Shown: piece after piece, positions 44,801 to 58,589 of the stretch | Position numbering within the stretch: the first letter of the stretch is position 1 | Layout: every line of letters starts with the position of its first letter | Origin: Epinephelus fuscoguttatus | Taxonomy: Eukaryota > Chordata > Actinopteri > Perciformes > Serranidae | Assembly: GCF_011397635.1 (NCBI RefSeq) | Contig: NC_064752.1 | Coordinates: 6,034,607 to 6,098,606 of the forward strand | Direction of reading: 5' to 3' | Length of the DNA: 64,000 bases | Made by a program: the position numbers and the translations under genes | Notes under the pieces: generated by a model | The model's database searches: none | The model's input: only the letters and a program-made list of their open reading frames with translations | Told to the model about the DNA's origin: nothing

Positions 44801-45845
44801 CTGGAGCTGCTAACTACAGTGAATGAATGGCCCCATCTAGAAACATGGAGGTGCAACATGGCAATCTCCGTGGACAACACAACAACTCTAAATTTCAGGT
44901 GATTATACTCTGTACTTAATGTATCATACACCAAAACTGTGATTGATTTCTGATCTCCACAAAGTATAAGTGAATTACTGTTAAGGGTCAGGAATATTTT
45001 GAAGGTATAGTGGGATAACTGCAACAATGGTGGAAGGAGAAAAGGTTTGTAAAATCACTCGAGTGATCTTTGAAATCTATTTCAGTGATCAGCCCACATT
45101 TTTTCACCACCTCACCTCATTCATCATCCCATCTCCGTTTTACAGTTCATCAGTAACTCATGCAACGTTTCCTCTGCTCTGCCAAGTGAGTCATAAACAC
45201 CCTGCAGCCAGCGGTCAGACTGCCAACTGTGAAGCAACTCAGATAGTAGAGTGAAAGAGAGACAGATAGTAGAGTTATCGACCCATGCGTGAGGTCGTAC
45301 TCTGAGGCGACAGCTGACGTAGAAACTTGGCAGGAAGAGTAAAGAGTGTAATACAGTTTAAAGTCGTTGGAATCTGATCAATAGCTGGCTGGGAGTCATT
45401 CATCCAGTGATCAGGCAGCTGCCAGCTGACACACACACTGACCTGTGGCCTGCAGAGTGTCGATCTCATGCCCGTGACGGGATGATCCCAAAGCCCCGCC
45501 TCCTACTGCCTTTGTTTTGAAGTCTTGAAGGCAAAGTAAAATTATTTTTAAACATTATGTCAAGAAAAATTTGGAAGAAGAGACCTAAGCTTTTATTATT
45601 TTACTGACAAATTACACCAGCAGGTTATTTAAAGGTTAGAGGGACAAGAGGCCTTTTTCACAGAAGACATTTTGTCGATGGCTGAATTCCATTTTGCTGC
45701 TTTGATTTCAGGATCCTGGTATTGTGCATGCTTGTTCATGATTGCACTCACTGGGACTCTTGAATAGAGCAGAGCCATTGTCAGTGTCATTACCTGTGCT
45801 TTCCTACTATGACAGGTCCAAAAAAAAGGTCCATTGACCCAATAT
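44801..45845. other. Intergenic sequence without recognised features
   Basis: No exon or named repeat recognised. Confidence 0.5.
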
Positions 45846-45847
45846 TC

Positions 45848-46779
45848 CAACCTGTTCTTTTTCCGAAGTCACTGAATACAGGTGCTTGGTCAGTGACTTC
45901 CATATCAGACACAGACAAAAAAAGCCATCCTTTCACCTTGGCAGGATACGCAGCTGGGGTAAGGCATCAGGAGGAAATGCGCCCTGACAACAACATGAGT
46001 TTAGGGAGTAAAAAAGTCCAAGTAGGGTGGGTGGATGGGTCCAACAATCACCGACTTTCACCCAGGAGATCCAGAGTTCACTTCCTGTATGATTGTAAAG
46101 CCAAACCCTGTTACTGTTTTCTAAACCAACCATGTGCTTTTGTTTTTTAAGGACAAAATCAGCAATTTGCGACTTAGTACATTTATTTTGAAAGAGACTG
46201 TATTCAAACCGTATGTTTCCTGTGAACACAATGCACATAACAGGCCAAAGTTGGCACAGTGTCCCAGATCGGCGTCAGAAATCAAGGAAAAAGGTGTCCT
46301 TTAACGTTGGCATGACACACGGCCGGTTGCCGTTATAGACTAACAGTGCCCGGCGGCATCAGGGGGAATTACAGTGCGACAAGGACGAAAGTCGAGGCAG
46401 CGAATGTCCAAGTGGGGTGGGCGGCAGCGGTGGTGGGTGGATCAAACAAACATTGACTTTCACCCAAGAGAGCGGCGTTTGCTTCCCGTATGTTTATAAA
46501 GCTAAACCTGTTTTTTTCCTAAACCTAACCATGTGTGTTTGTTGTTGAAGGAAAAAAACATCAATTGGAGGTGTTGTACCGACATAGTGCACTTATTTTG
46601 AAAGAGACTGTATGTAAACGGTAAACTTCCTGTGAAAATAGAAGTGTATTTTGAAAGAGGACAATGCATGTAACAGGCAGAACTTGAGAAGGCGTCCCAG
46701 ACCGTCAACAACCAACACAAACAGAGAGTCCATTACCAAGCCGTCAATATGCGACGAGGTTGGAGCGAGAATGTGTTGG
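45848..46779 (-). repeat. Two further copies (G, H) of the unnamed ~0.5-kb family
   Basis: Copy G starts CAACCTGTTCTTTTTCCGAAG (45848) and runs to about 46265. Copy H follows directly and ends GGTTGGAGCGAGAATGTGTTG (46779). Both show the landmarks CATCAGG(G)GG, AAGCCAAACCCTG or AAGCTAAACCTG, ATTTTGAAAGAGACTGTAT, and GAACTTGA.AAGGCGTCCCAG. They keep the orientation of copies D-F, so the five copies form a cluster. Confidence 0.8.
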
Positions 46780-46879
46780 ATGTTCAAGTACCTTACGTCA
46801 AGTCCTGGTGGGGAGGTTCAAGTCAAGTCCCAAGTTATTCTGAGTCCAAGTCAAGCCTTCTGTTTTTTGAGACCAACTG

Positions 46880-47065
46880 TGTTTGCAGCGGCTTTAAAGC
46901 CACCAAACATGAGAGTGTCTCAACAGAGGTAGTGCTTCAAACACCAGGGATTTAAACCAAAACATGATCCTTTCTAACCACAGCCAAGTGGTTTGTGCCT
47001 AAGTGTAACCACATGTTAACCACAGCGTTGCTTTAATGTAAAGTTTCACTGTGTCCGCTATACAT
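46880..47065 (+). repeat. Dispersed repeat, partner of 31080-31440
   Basis: See 31080-31440 for the shared phrases. It is followed by another isolated end of the 0.5-kb family (CCTGGTTTCACTCCCAACTC at 47071). Confidence 0.55.
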
Positions 47066-47099
47066 AGCAGCCTGGTTTCACTCCCAACTCGTCAAATGG

Positions 47100-47950
47100 C
47101 CGGTCGGTGTTAGACACAAATGAACGGAGGAACCCTCAAACTTCTGTATCAGATGCCCCTTTACTGACACTCTGTAGTAGAAAGAGCTGGACAAGTCTGC
47201 ACAGAGCAGGTGGGAGCTTCAGACTTTCACCCAGGACACAGCTGATAGTGTCCCATGTGAAACCAGACATCAGGCGAGATAACAGCTGAATGGATGGAGG
47301 CATCGCTGCTCTGCTGTTTGAATGAATAGTGATCTCTAAATCACATCCTTCCTGTCTCTGCTCAAGGAAGAGACATTTTGACACATCACGATGAGCACGG
47401 CTGTAAATCCCAACAACAGCAATGACTCAGTTCCATTTAATGTTTTCCGTAAGTCACACCTGTAAGAACAATGACCAGGAACAGGAATGCCTCAGTGGAA
47501 TGCATTGTAGTGTCATTACAGTCACCAGTTGTTTTCCTACTGACGGATTAAAATGTCAGCTGATTAAAAACATCACCATTTCTCTCTAGATATAATTAGA
47601 GCTATGATCTGACATCTTTAAGTCACACGTCAGACAGGTTTTATGAACGTCATCATCATCTCCCAAAGGGAAAATCAACGTAAGATCTCTTCTTTGTCCT
47701 CGACATAACTGAGCTCAATATAACATCAGTATAAGATTTTAACCATTTCCTCATTCTCCTCATGTTCAGCTCCTGAGAAGCAGGCTTCCTCTGGTCTCGG
47801 CCTGATCCTAATTTAAGATCTTAAAATGCTCTTTCTCCTCTCTTACTGCAGTCATCTTTATATGTCTGACATAATCAGCTCTTTAGTTCACAGTAAGATT
47901 CAAAAGAAAACTTGATTGACTTATAAATGAGCCTGCACATGTTCATGAAT
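47100..47950. other. Intergenic sequence without recognised features
   Basis: No exon or repeat recognised. Confidence 0.5.
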
Positions 47951-47954
47951 TGTG

Positions 47955-48195
47955 CAGAGCAGGGGAGAGGCGTTTGCTGTCAGGGCCCCGAGGCTCAGGT
48001 GGGCCCAGTCAGAGATCTCTTTTAAGGCCCTTCTCAAAACATACTTTTGTCAGAGAGCCTTTGAAGTTTGAAGATCATTTAAACTCTTTCATTTCCTCAG
48101 TTTTTATCAACTCTTTTAAAAGTTGTTGTTTCCATGTCTTGTCTGTTTTAGTTATTTCCATTATCATTATTATTATAATAAATGTGTCTCAGTAA
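47955..48195 (+). mobile_element. LINE 3' tail (possible)
   Basis: A short frame reads SFKALLKTYFCQRAFEV (48017-48067), similar to the FKTMLKTHLFKLAF end of L2-type ORF2. It is followed by T-rich sequence and a TTATTATTATAATAAATG end. It could be the last 240 bases of an L2-like element. Confidence 0.45.
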
Positions 48196-51100
48196 ATTCA
48201 AGTCTCAACTCTATTTTACCTGTTGCCAGGGTTAAGAAACTCTGAGCAGACGAACTCCTGCTGATTTATTTATTCTTGCGCCTCATTTCTCCGAACAAAA
48301 CAAATCAGAATTTAGTCACCTCCCAATAAGACGCTGATTTATTCCTGATGAGACAAAGAGAAGACGACTGTGAGCAGCAAAACTTTCCTCTCGGAAACCA
48401 AAATAATCAAATGAAGTAAAGTGATACTGTCAGAAAAAAACTGAAATACAAAACTTGGTAAAGGACACTATACATATTCATGTTTGGTACATTAACATTT
48501 GCAGAGGTGACTAAATAACAGAATCCTGCTTTAGAGAGAAAAAGTGCAAAATACAAAATACCACAGACCTTATTTTTTTATGTAGGATTTTCAGTTATTA
48601 TCAGTCTAAGTGGTATGTATTCATTTTCCTGTTTTTTTTTTTTTGGTCTTGTCTTGTTTTGTTTTTGTTTTTGCGTGCATGTGTGGGTACGTTTTCTCTC
48701 TTTTCTTTTATTAATTCTCAGCCTTATGTTGCTGCACAGGAAGGAAAACTGATGATGAACCATGAAATATAGCAGGCATATTTTTCTATGGCACCAAAAT
48801 TACGATAACATGCTTTAAATTTCAAACCTGTACTGCAACTGTTTTTATCTATTTTTATTTATCATTGTATATCAATAGTCTTTTATCTGATTTATCACTG
48901 GGCGACTCACACATTCACATCATTTCTCACTTATAAAAAGAGAAAGAAATGTCAGCAGTACAGGAGCTTTGTGATGAGATACATGAAATGATTTGAGGAA
49001 AATAACAGATATTTAAAAAAATATATATTTTCAGTTATTATGACCAGAAAATAGTTTTTGAATAACCTGATATTTGATGTTGATACTAAAATTAAATTTT
49101 TTAAATAATTCTTACTGATTTGACTTCCACACACTCGCACCTTAGCTTGTAACCTGCAGTATCTTCTTATATTTACTGTTTTATTTCCATATTTCTTGTT
49201 GCCATGGTTACTCTCTTATCTTCAGTGCTCATTATCGTCATAATTTTAACCACTTCCCATATTGTTTGATATCTAAAAGATAATCGTGCACAGTTATGAT
49301 CTGATTTTGTGATATCGATGAGGTGTCAGTGACCTGCTGTCGCTTCAGCTGGATGGAAAATTACTGCACAGGGAGGCGACTGGCTTGTTTTCTTTTTCCA
49401 TCCAGCCACCTGCATGTCAACAACAGTCAGGCATTCAAAATGTTATCTCATTCCTTACTGTGCAGACAGAAAGGTCCCTGTCAGTGTTATACTGTCTGAT
49501 TATTATTTTAAAGGTTGACCTAACTTTAACAGTTAATTTATCAAATATATATATTTTATGAGTTGTTTTTTTAGGAGCTGCAAATCTGAATTTGCAAAGT
49601 AACCACTGAGTGCAGGTGTTGAATGAAACAAAAAACTACTCACTTTGACTGCAGGAGATGAGTAAATGTACTTTGGTGCAGTTCACACAAGATGAACAGA
49701 CACTTAAATACTGAACTTTAAAACAACTAAATCATGTAAAACTCAGAACATCTAAATGAAGTCTTCTTCACTGAAAGCAGAAACTACCCTCAAAGAATTC
49801 TGGGTAGAAGACAACCTCTGACAGGAAGTCACAGAAGACACAGGTGTGCCTCATAAAACTCGTGATGGATGGATTTAAAAAACAAATATGAGTGACGCGC
49901 GCCGCCTGCTGGATGCTGGCTGACATTACACAGACCACAGCATTCATCAGCAGCTGAGGAGGAAACGTTCAGATACTCAAGTGCAGATACTGCTTTGTGT
50001 TTGTCTCTGAGCAGAAATGACAACCCCCCCCGAACCGGGATCTGAGTGTTAGCAGCTGTGGCCCCATGTACGATCCTCCACTGCAGGTCAACGGGGGCTT
50101 GTACAGGGCCAACAGCCCCTTGGGGACGATCCAACGCCACAATACTCAGTCCAGTAGAAAAGTAAACAAGCTACAGCAGTCAGTACACATGCAAATTCAC
50201 TGCAGCTGACTGGTAAAATAAAAATAAAAATAAAAAATTCATGTCTAGTCTGGTGAAGTTGTTTCTTCTCAATTTCTCATGCGAGTTCCATTATTTAAAA
50301 AAAGCAAACTGAAATTCTGGAGTTTATTCACCACTGTACCAAACAAATGATAAATAAATAACCAGAGGAGACGAGGACGTATTTATAAAACTTTTTTATT
50401 TATTTTTTAAATCGAAGGCTATAACTGAAATGTGTCCGATTCATACCATGTTCTGTGACAACAACGATAAACCATTGTCTTCTGTTTGCAACAAACAGAG
50501 AAGAAAATAACAACGTAACAAACCTTTGCAACACGTAGACCATTCAATATAAATTAAAATAAACGGTTTTTAATACACAAATAAGCAATTATTATCATTG
50601 AGAATAAGTAGGCCTCTATATAAGTATGTGAGCCATGCTGTGAACAGAGAACAGACTGGAGTCACGTCAGCAGTCGTCACCTTCCTCCCTCTGCGGCGGG
50701 AGGACGATGACGAGCCTGCTGCTGAGTGTTTTACAACAGAAACAGGTCAGAGTTCCTTCATGTCTTATCTGACACACGCCACATGTAGGAATCCTGACCA
50801 TGACAAACGGATCTATTGTACAAGTCCCACATTTTTAGATGCTTGCAGGATAAAACAGCTGGAAGACTTCTACAATAGTCACTGCGGTGGACAAGCGACA
50901 GAGCGCCGCCGCGTCCTGTAAGATATCGAGGCTTTGTTTAAATACGCACACATACCGACCGCAACCAAAAGAGAGTGTTTTCATATATTTTCTTCAGCAT
51001 TGTCGGAGGAGGAGGCGCCGTGCAGCGCTGATTCAAAGAGCAGAGCAGAAAAGAACAGGCAGAATGAGCGAAAACACAAAAAGGGCAAAACAGTTTTCTC

Positions 51101-52933
51101 TTACGCTTCACCTTCCCCCAGTCTGAGCAGTAACAAAACACGACTTGAACGAGTTCTTCTTTTCAAACTTCTTACCAGGACGTGTTTTTGTTACAACAGC
51201 AGCTGGGAAAAGGCTTCGGTAAAGCAAAGTGTTTCACCCAAGAAACAAAAAACAGAAAAGTTCAAGTCAGGTGTAACTCTTGTTGGGTTTTTTTAAGCAA
51301 CAAGAGTCTTGTTTAGGATGATTCCTTCTTTGGAAATGTCTTTAACGAGGCAGTGGACAGAGGACAGGGCTGTAGTGTGTTTGAATGTGTTAGATTATTA
51401 TTTTGTTCAATTTTTTTTGGCAGCCATGTTGGCTCCGGTGCTATTTCTTATGTTGCGTTCCATTAAATGTCTAAAGTGAGACAAAAATCCCAGCTGGTGG
51501 CTCCATAGTTCCTCGAGCCAAAATTTAAAAAGCGGGAGTTTCACTGTTTCACGACCCAACAGCTGAAATCAGATGCGACTGAGCTTTTCAGTTTTTCAGC
51601 ACCATGACAATGTGACGCATTTGAGGTCACGCTGTGCGAAAAATACAACTTCAGTGAAGCTCATTGTAGACGTTACAACACTTAAACTTTCCGACATCCC
51701 TAAAAACGCAACATTATTTATCTTTATCTCTATGGAAGCCCATACACGCCAGGAAAATGGGTAAAGAAAAACAGATGAAAAATCTGAATGATAAAACAAA
51801 AAAATACTCAAAATTATTAGATACTAAGTAAAAAAATAAGCCATGTATGTATGGTTTGTGTCGGACCCCCTTGAGTACAAGATGGTTCATCTCAAGGGGC
51901 TAACAGCTAATAAAGGTTCAAGTAAAATTCATGTCAAGTTAAAAAAAAATGTGTCATTATAATTATAATTTTCTTCTAATTTTGGCTCATTAAGTCCAAT
52001 TCTTTACTCAGAAAGTCCAAATTTTGAGTATTTCTGACCAAAACAACCACAACAACTCCTAAGCTGTTTCTGGAGCTTTCAATTGCATCAAACAATCGTC
52101 CTCAGCAGATTGTTTTCTCAGTTGTCATGGATATGTAGAGGTTCACATTTACATTTTCTTCAAAGCACACTAAAGATTTTTCGTCCATGTTGTCAAAATA
52201 AATCTGAGTATTTCTGTTTTTATCACTCCTCACATTTGATCCATTTCTCCCTCTTTCTTGACCTGAATGGGCTTCCATACATCAGGTGTATTTCATGAAC
52301 ACGTTGGTGTCGTCTGTCAAAAGGCAACAGTACTGGAGTATTTGAGGGGAAGTGTTTTACAGAAGGACGAGGTCTCCGTTAAGCCGGGACACCAGAAGGC
52401 ACACATGTAGACGCTGGGCCGGGCGAGGAGAGGTGATGATTAGGGGTGCAGTGAACGAACTGGGTGAGCAGGACTTGATGTTAACATGCACAGAGACGTG
52501 TACTCGGACTTGTAAGTGCGTGGAGGAGGAGCTCGCGACTGAATGAGCGGTGGTTTGCGCGAGTTTTCGTCCTCTGACAAACGGTGAAATGGCACTTTAA
52601 AGCAGACGCACGTTGTCTTGTATTTACAGCTCCGCCCAGTGATCTGCAGTGTGTGTGTGTGTGTGTGTGTTAGGTAGTTTTACACTCTCAAAGTTGGTTT
52701 TACAAATAAAATAAAAAAGTGTGATCGATGGATTGAAGTAAAATGACCTTTTTTTTGTTCTCAAGTGAATAAACAACAACAATAACAACAACAATAAAAA
52801 ACTTTACACTTAGCACACTACGTTAAAATGACTAATATCAAAAAGGCAAATAGTAGGTGTATTGCAACGCTCTCTGCGGCATCACTATCAAAAACATCAA
52901 TCTTCATCATCCTCAATCTCATCATCATCATCC

Positions 52934-52964
<31 letters not shown>

Positions 52965-53425
52965 TGAGACAGTAAGGAGGCGTGGCCCGGGATGATTGAC
53001 AGCCCAAACTAGCCACTCACGTTTCGCCCGTCTCAGCGCAGGCAGGCACACTTGTACGACATAGCAACAATAATACATGAACGTTTCCACGGAGACCGAC
53101 GGACAGACAGCCAATGGCAGCGAGGGCCGGTCTGAGAGGAGCTCTGTCATTGGACAGCAGGCATCTCTAGGGAACAGGAAGAGCTCGTTGAGACAGGAGG
53201 AAGAAGGAGGAGGAGGAGGAGGGTGAGGGCCAGGTGTGTGTTAGATAAATGTTTTTGTTATCTTGTGTGGTCCACAATAAGAGTGTGTGCATGAATGAAG
53301 GTGCACCTGTGTGTGTGCAAGGTCTGGTTCTTAGGTAAGTTTGTTTAGTCTGCTCTGCGTGAGTGTGTTTAGTTTTTGTCTAGACAGCTGGAGGTCTTTC
53401 CCAGGGCAAATCAGTGTACATTAAT

Positions 53426-53490
<65 letters not shown>

Positions 53491-55700
53491 ACACACACTC
53501 TGCTCTGGGAAAAGTCCGCTGACTTTACAAAAACACTGCTGTAACTCTGCCTTCACGCTGGCTTAAAGCAAAGAGACGTGTGTGACCAGTTCAAACAGAT
53601 TATTACTGACTTGGACACATTTTAGGAGACAGAGACATGATTGGTTTCAGACGTGACCGACAGCTAATGTGGGTTTCACTCAATCGACTCCGCTTAAAGG
53701 GTTGCTGAAGTATTTTTCAACCTGGACCATATTTTTCCATCATATTGTGTCAAGTGACCAAAAAGACGAATGGTTTTTTAATTGGTCCAGTATTACCAGT
53801 ATAACCAGCTGCAACATAACAACCTGGGGCAATCGTGCAATGTCACCTTACATCCACATCTGACAGGCTCAGATTGTTATTCTAAGTGTGACAACATTAT
53901 TGAAAGGATCCCAACAGAGATCTACCTTCATGTTTAACCACAAGCAGCCCTGAAATAGCCCTCGCCAAACCCACCAGACTCCATTCAAATAAACAGGGAT
54001 TTTAATATCATAAAACAAACTTCATCCAATGTCAACTGAGACAAAATTAAACACAAAAAAGCCATTTTGCTTTGTCTTCGCACTGTTCCAACAATCACTA
54101 ACTCCAGTTGGGTTAAAATAAACCCTTAATCATAATAATTTGCACAGTTAGATGTTAAAATGCGCTGCCTCTATACACGCTTAAATTACTCTTTATTTAA
54201 ATGGAGTCTGGTGGGTTTGACGGGACCAACTCTGGGGCTGTTTCTGGTTTAAAAAAAGGATTTTTATCTTCAACAAACAGGTCTCTCTCTGTAGGGACTG
54301 TTTCTATAATACTGTCAGGCACTTATTACACAATCATAATCTGAGTCTGTCAGTAGCAAAACAAACACTCTTAGTGGACGTAAAGGTGCACAAATGCCCT
54401 GAGCGTTTACACTGCAGCTTGTTTTGCCGCCGGCTGCAGCACTTTTTCTCAACACTGGACCAACTGGAAATGTTTTCTCTCCATTAGTCGCTTTAAACAT
54501 GTCAAATAGGATCCGGGTTGAAAAATAAAGAAGCAACCCTTTAAGCTGAACTTACAGTTATTAAAGAACTAAAGGGCTGTAAATCTGTTGTCTCTGCATG
54601 TAAACACACCAGCGTGTAAGTGAAGGCAGTGTGTGGTGTATAAGCAGCATATATACAGTATAATCATTTCATCTGTGTGACTAAATGTGTGATTTGTGTT
54701 CCCCTCCTCTCCCCTCCTGTCTTTTCTTTTTGTGTCGTCAGCCAGCGCAAGTTTTCCCTGAAGTGAGAGATTGATCCTACACTGTTTTACTTCTACATTA
54801 GATTAATCACTACTATCGTTTATTCTACTGTGGCGCCCTGATCAGAGCCGATTCAGCCTTCTCATACCCGCTGCAAACCCTCCAGGGCAGGGAACCGAAC
54901 CATTTTGAAAAAGGGAACAGCCCGGTCCAAACACGAGTATAATACTGGCAGAGGGGAAGAGGAAAGAAAAGGAAAGAGAGGGTCAAGTTATCGAGACTTG
55001 TGTCGGAACCGGGCCCGTAATCTCAATCTAAGGTCAAAGTTGATTCACACTTTGATTGATCCACTCATTGCTCCTTTAGCTGCTTTGGGTCAAGAGATTA
55101 ATTTCTTTATATCATGATTTTTTTTCTTTAAGTGCTCGTCATTAAATAAAATATGGCAGATCAGCACAGGAACAAAAGGAGAAAGAGAGACAGGTGAATC
55201 GCTTTTGATTATTTGTCAACCTGATGTAGTTGTTCTCTGTTTATCTGGGGAAGAACTGGTTTTGCTATGTAAAAAGAAAAATCAAAAATAATGAGGGTGA
55301 TTGCTGTTTAAGAAGAGCTACAGTCGAGTCACAGAGCTGAGCATCTGTTTTTCTGAAGGGCAAATAACTGAAAATCTTTTAACAAACCCAGACAGCGGTG
55401 AGCACACACCACAATGTGTTTTGAGGATAATGTATTTCCAGAAAACTTACAGACAAACTAGATAAAATCTGCTGCACAATAGCACAGCGACTGAATTTTT
55501 ATCAAGATGGTTAAAAGACTCTTTAAGGATTCTGGAACTTCAAAACAGAGGCAAGTGCTGTTAAAGGTTTTTAAAGATCACCAGGATTTATCTCTCAGAC
55601 AACCAGATGTTTCGCTCTGAAACTCTGACGTTATGATGACACATGTGAAAGAAAAGACAAAGGATTTCAGGATTCACCGTATCAGATTAAAAAAAATTAT
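48196..55700. other. Repeat-poor intergenic region without recognised genes
   Basis: I find no exon with homology, no tRNA and few dispersed repeats over 7.5 kb, unlike the rest of the window. Simple repeats: (GT)n 52649-52671, (ATC)n 52921-52963, and (CA)n 53428-53500. The open frames here (for example 50598-50921 and 50934-51296) show no domain. On the - strand, T-rich sites (TTTATT at 50399-50404 and 54189-54194) could be polyadenylation signals of a gene read leftward. The region may hold pmepa1 3' sequence or enhancers, which cannot be shown by eye. Confidence 0.5.
53428..53500. repeat. Long (CA)n microsatellite
   Basis: About 33 CA units with one interruption (CATACA near 53486), followed by a short AC run. 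Confidence 0.95.
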
Positions 55701-56683
55701 ACAATATCTTTTTTTTTTTTTTTGGCCTTTTGACTCTCTCCTCTCCTCGGGCTGAAAAGTTAAGCGGATTCAGCTTCAGGAGTTTTGGCTGCGGCTTGGT
55801 TCGGTCCCTGTGGAGGGCGCTGTTGCATAAAGGCTGGACTCTAAAGGGCGCCTTCACATCGATAATAGTTCAACTTCAGAGTGGAGGCTCCATCGAACAC
55901 TTTTACACAAGAAACAACTAAAAGACAAAACTACAAATATGTTCTAATCTTCTACATCAGTAAGCTAAAGCTCGACCTTTAGTTCCACGCTCTCGAAGAG
56001 ACGACACGAGACGAGTTGCTATTAACACTCGTGTCACTTTTCAACACTTCGGCGTGCCTAGTTTGCGACAACCCATCTCGTGCTGCGTTCAGCGCGCAAA
56101 GAGTTCTGCTCCAAAAGTGAAATATCCAAAAGAAAAATACTATGCTGCTAGAAGTCGTTCAAAGTCATTACTTCAACTGAGTATTGAACCTTGACATTTT
56201 TTCACTAATTCTTTGATAAGGTAGTTCCTAACTTTGATAAAAGTTTTTGCCAATTTCATACTGTATTTTACTTGACCAAAATTCTTGTACTGCTGCTTGT
56301 ATAAAGAAAATTTAACATTTGAGAAATAAAGAAGGATTTTGTGGCAAAACCCTTCTTTATTTCTCAAAGTAAGGCATCAAAAATGTTGTAATAGTTAGAA
56401 TTTGTTTTTCACTTTAAGGATATTTAAAGTTTCGGACCACAACACTTTGCATCTTTTAAAATCGTGGCTCTAAAGGTCGGGGAATCTAACCTAGAATATT
56501 AAAGGGCTCTACCGTAGTTTTTATCGTCTGACGCTGGCTGACCGAAGATTGTTGTCTCGTTCCTGCTGCAGTAAAGTGCTCAGAGATGCCTGCAAGAGAA
56601 GAGACTCACCAGAGGAGACTGTGTGTGTTGCGAAGGCAGGAAAGATGAAACTGGAGGTGTTTGTGACCAAACATGTTGGTCTA

Positions 56684-56721
<38 letters not shown>

Positions 56722-58589
56722 CCACAGCGGTGCACAGTCAGCGTATCACTCATTTAGGGCCTGTAGGGTGACCTGGCTCCTCTGTAGTGTACTACAGAGG
56801 GGGCGTTAGGTGTCACTAGGTCTGCATTGTGTCTCTCTCTTTTCACCCGACGAACAAAAATTCTGACATTCGAATAAAATAACACACAGCAGGATTAAAA
56901 ACTCGACTACATCCTACTCTACTCTACTGTTACATTACACATTGTCGTGATTGGTTCAGACGTCTGATCGATGTGACAGAGTCTGATCAACGTGAGCGAA
57001 CTGTGCTTGGCTCGTTTGGTCGAGGTAGTGACAGCCAGCTTTGGGATTGGCAAACGATTCGGCCAATAGGATGAGACAGAGAGAGCTACAAGCAGAGTTT
57101 CTGATTGGGCCCACAGGTTGAACGCTGACTTGCGCTTAGCTCGCAGGACTTGGATGTTTGCATAAATGAGGGATTTGTTTTTTTATATATCAATGGTACA
57201 GTAATGGTTGATCCGAGTCCGTTGAACCAATCTCCCCGTGATATGTTGTTGTGATAGGTCGCTGTGCACCGAGCAGGTCCGACCCTCTGGTGAGTCCCCA
57301 TGGTTTCAGGTCTCTCATTCTGTTTACGCCTCAATACACAGAGTTCCTTCACAATAAAAGTCTCTCTCACACGTTCCATCTGCGCATACTAAAAAATAGT
57401 GCAATTCTTTTCAGCAATTATATAAATAACTCTAAATTCGTGCTTTTAAGTTCGCTCTCGGTTTGCATACATGTGTGTATATATACTCAAAATGTAATAA
57501 CATGTATGCAACAAAATGTTCAACGTGAAAGTTGGCAACAGATCAATGATGTTCTTTTTCTAAAACTAGACAACATATAAAAACAGAAAAAAAACATCTT
57601 TTCTCGTAACAATCTATCAAGTTTAGAAAAATACCCCTACTTTCTCTGTTTTCTCTCTTACGTCAATCATATTGCGGATTCTTTTTCTGTGGTGAACTGT
57701 CTTGTGCAAACCTTCTTTAGAAAACATAAGATAAAAAAACTAAAAAGGATTTTAGCGGCAACTCCTGCATCTGTTGGTCGATATAAGGCAGAAACCTTTA
57801 GCTTGGGGACAATTAGCACTGTGCTACGACTGGTAAGCTAGTTTAAGATAAAGCTAACTATATCTAAACTCTTTCTGGAAATATCCTAACGTGCTAACAC
57901 GTCCCAGTGATACAGCTAAAGCCCAGTGCAGGAGTCGCCGCCGATGCAGTCGTGAACGTGAAACAGAACTAAACGGAGTCAAAGCAGCGAGAGGGGATTA
58001 TCACTACAGGACAAAACAAAACCTTTAAGAACCAAGAAGATTGCAACGTTTCGCCATTTGCCTGAATAGAAAGATTTTCTGTAAGCGCGAAAAAGACAAA
58101 CAAACAAACAAAAGGTTCTATAGAAACAAACAGAACAAGTAAATATTTATATGAATGAAGTTAGATCAGTCCAGTAGAGAAGGGACGAGGTGGCGTTAGG
58201 GAAGAAGGAGGAGGCTTCTGTAGCCGCCCTTCCCTTTGCACCTTCTGCCCTTCTTCTCTGACATCATCATCGATTCATCTGAAGTGCTCCTCAGACAGGA
58301 AGTAAGAAGCCGTGGAACAGGAAGTACCAGATTTTCTCCTGCAACTGTGCTCTGCAGGAGCGATGTGGCTTCCAGGTGTTCTTGACGAGAAGCCAGCGTG
58401 CGCTTCTTCCCAGTCCTAGCCCGATCCGTGAAGTGGGACTACAACTACGACTAACCAGCCCTTAAACCATTCAGAGGGGTGTTACTATTCACCAGGTTGT
58501 TCCTCATTGACTACTGACCACTTCCCAAGTCGCGAGCAGACAAAAAAATCCTGGTTTTCCCACAGGCTAGGAATAAGGAAGCAGTACTG
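55700..58589 (-). other. pmepa1: Probable pmepa1 3' UTR and downstream sequence
   Basis: Lies directly after the pmepa1 stop codon in transcription order. The human gene has a 3' UTR of several kilobases. The first AATAAA on the - strand is at 56355-56360, inside a hairpin, which would give a 3' UTR of about 2.25 kb. The end is not certain. A (GT)n run is at 56686-56719. Confidence 0.5.
56318..56368. repeat. Perfect 18-bp inverted repeat containing AATAAA on both strands
   Basis: TTTGAGAAATAAAGAAGG (56318-56335) is exactly mirrored at 56351-56368, separated by 15 bases. Each arm carries AATAAA when read on its own strand. It could be a remnant of a MITE or act as a bidirectional 3' end element. 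Confidence 0.8.

Noticed and set aside
50598..51296. Possible ZBP1-like or other gene between pck1 and pmepa1
   Set aside because: I looked for Z-alpha or RHIM-type sequence in the frames here and saw none. No signal peptide, splice pattern or domain supports a gene.
52818..53150. Open frame with a run of aspartates on the - strand
   Set aside because: The run comes from the (ATC)n microsatellite. The rest shows no homology.
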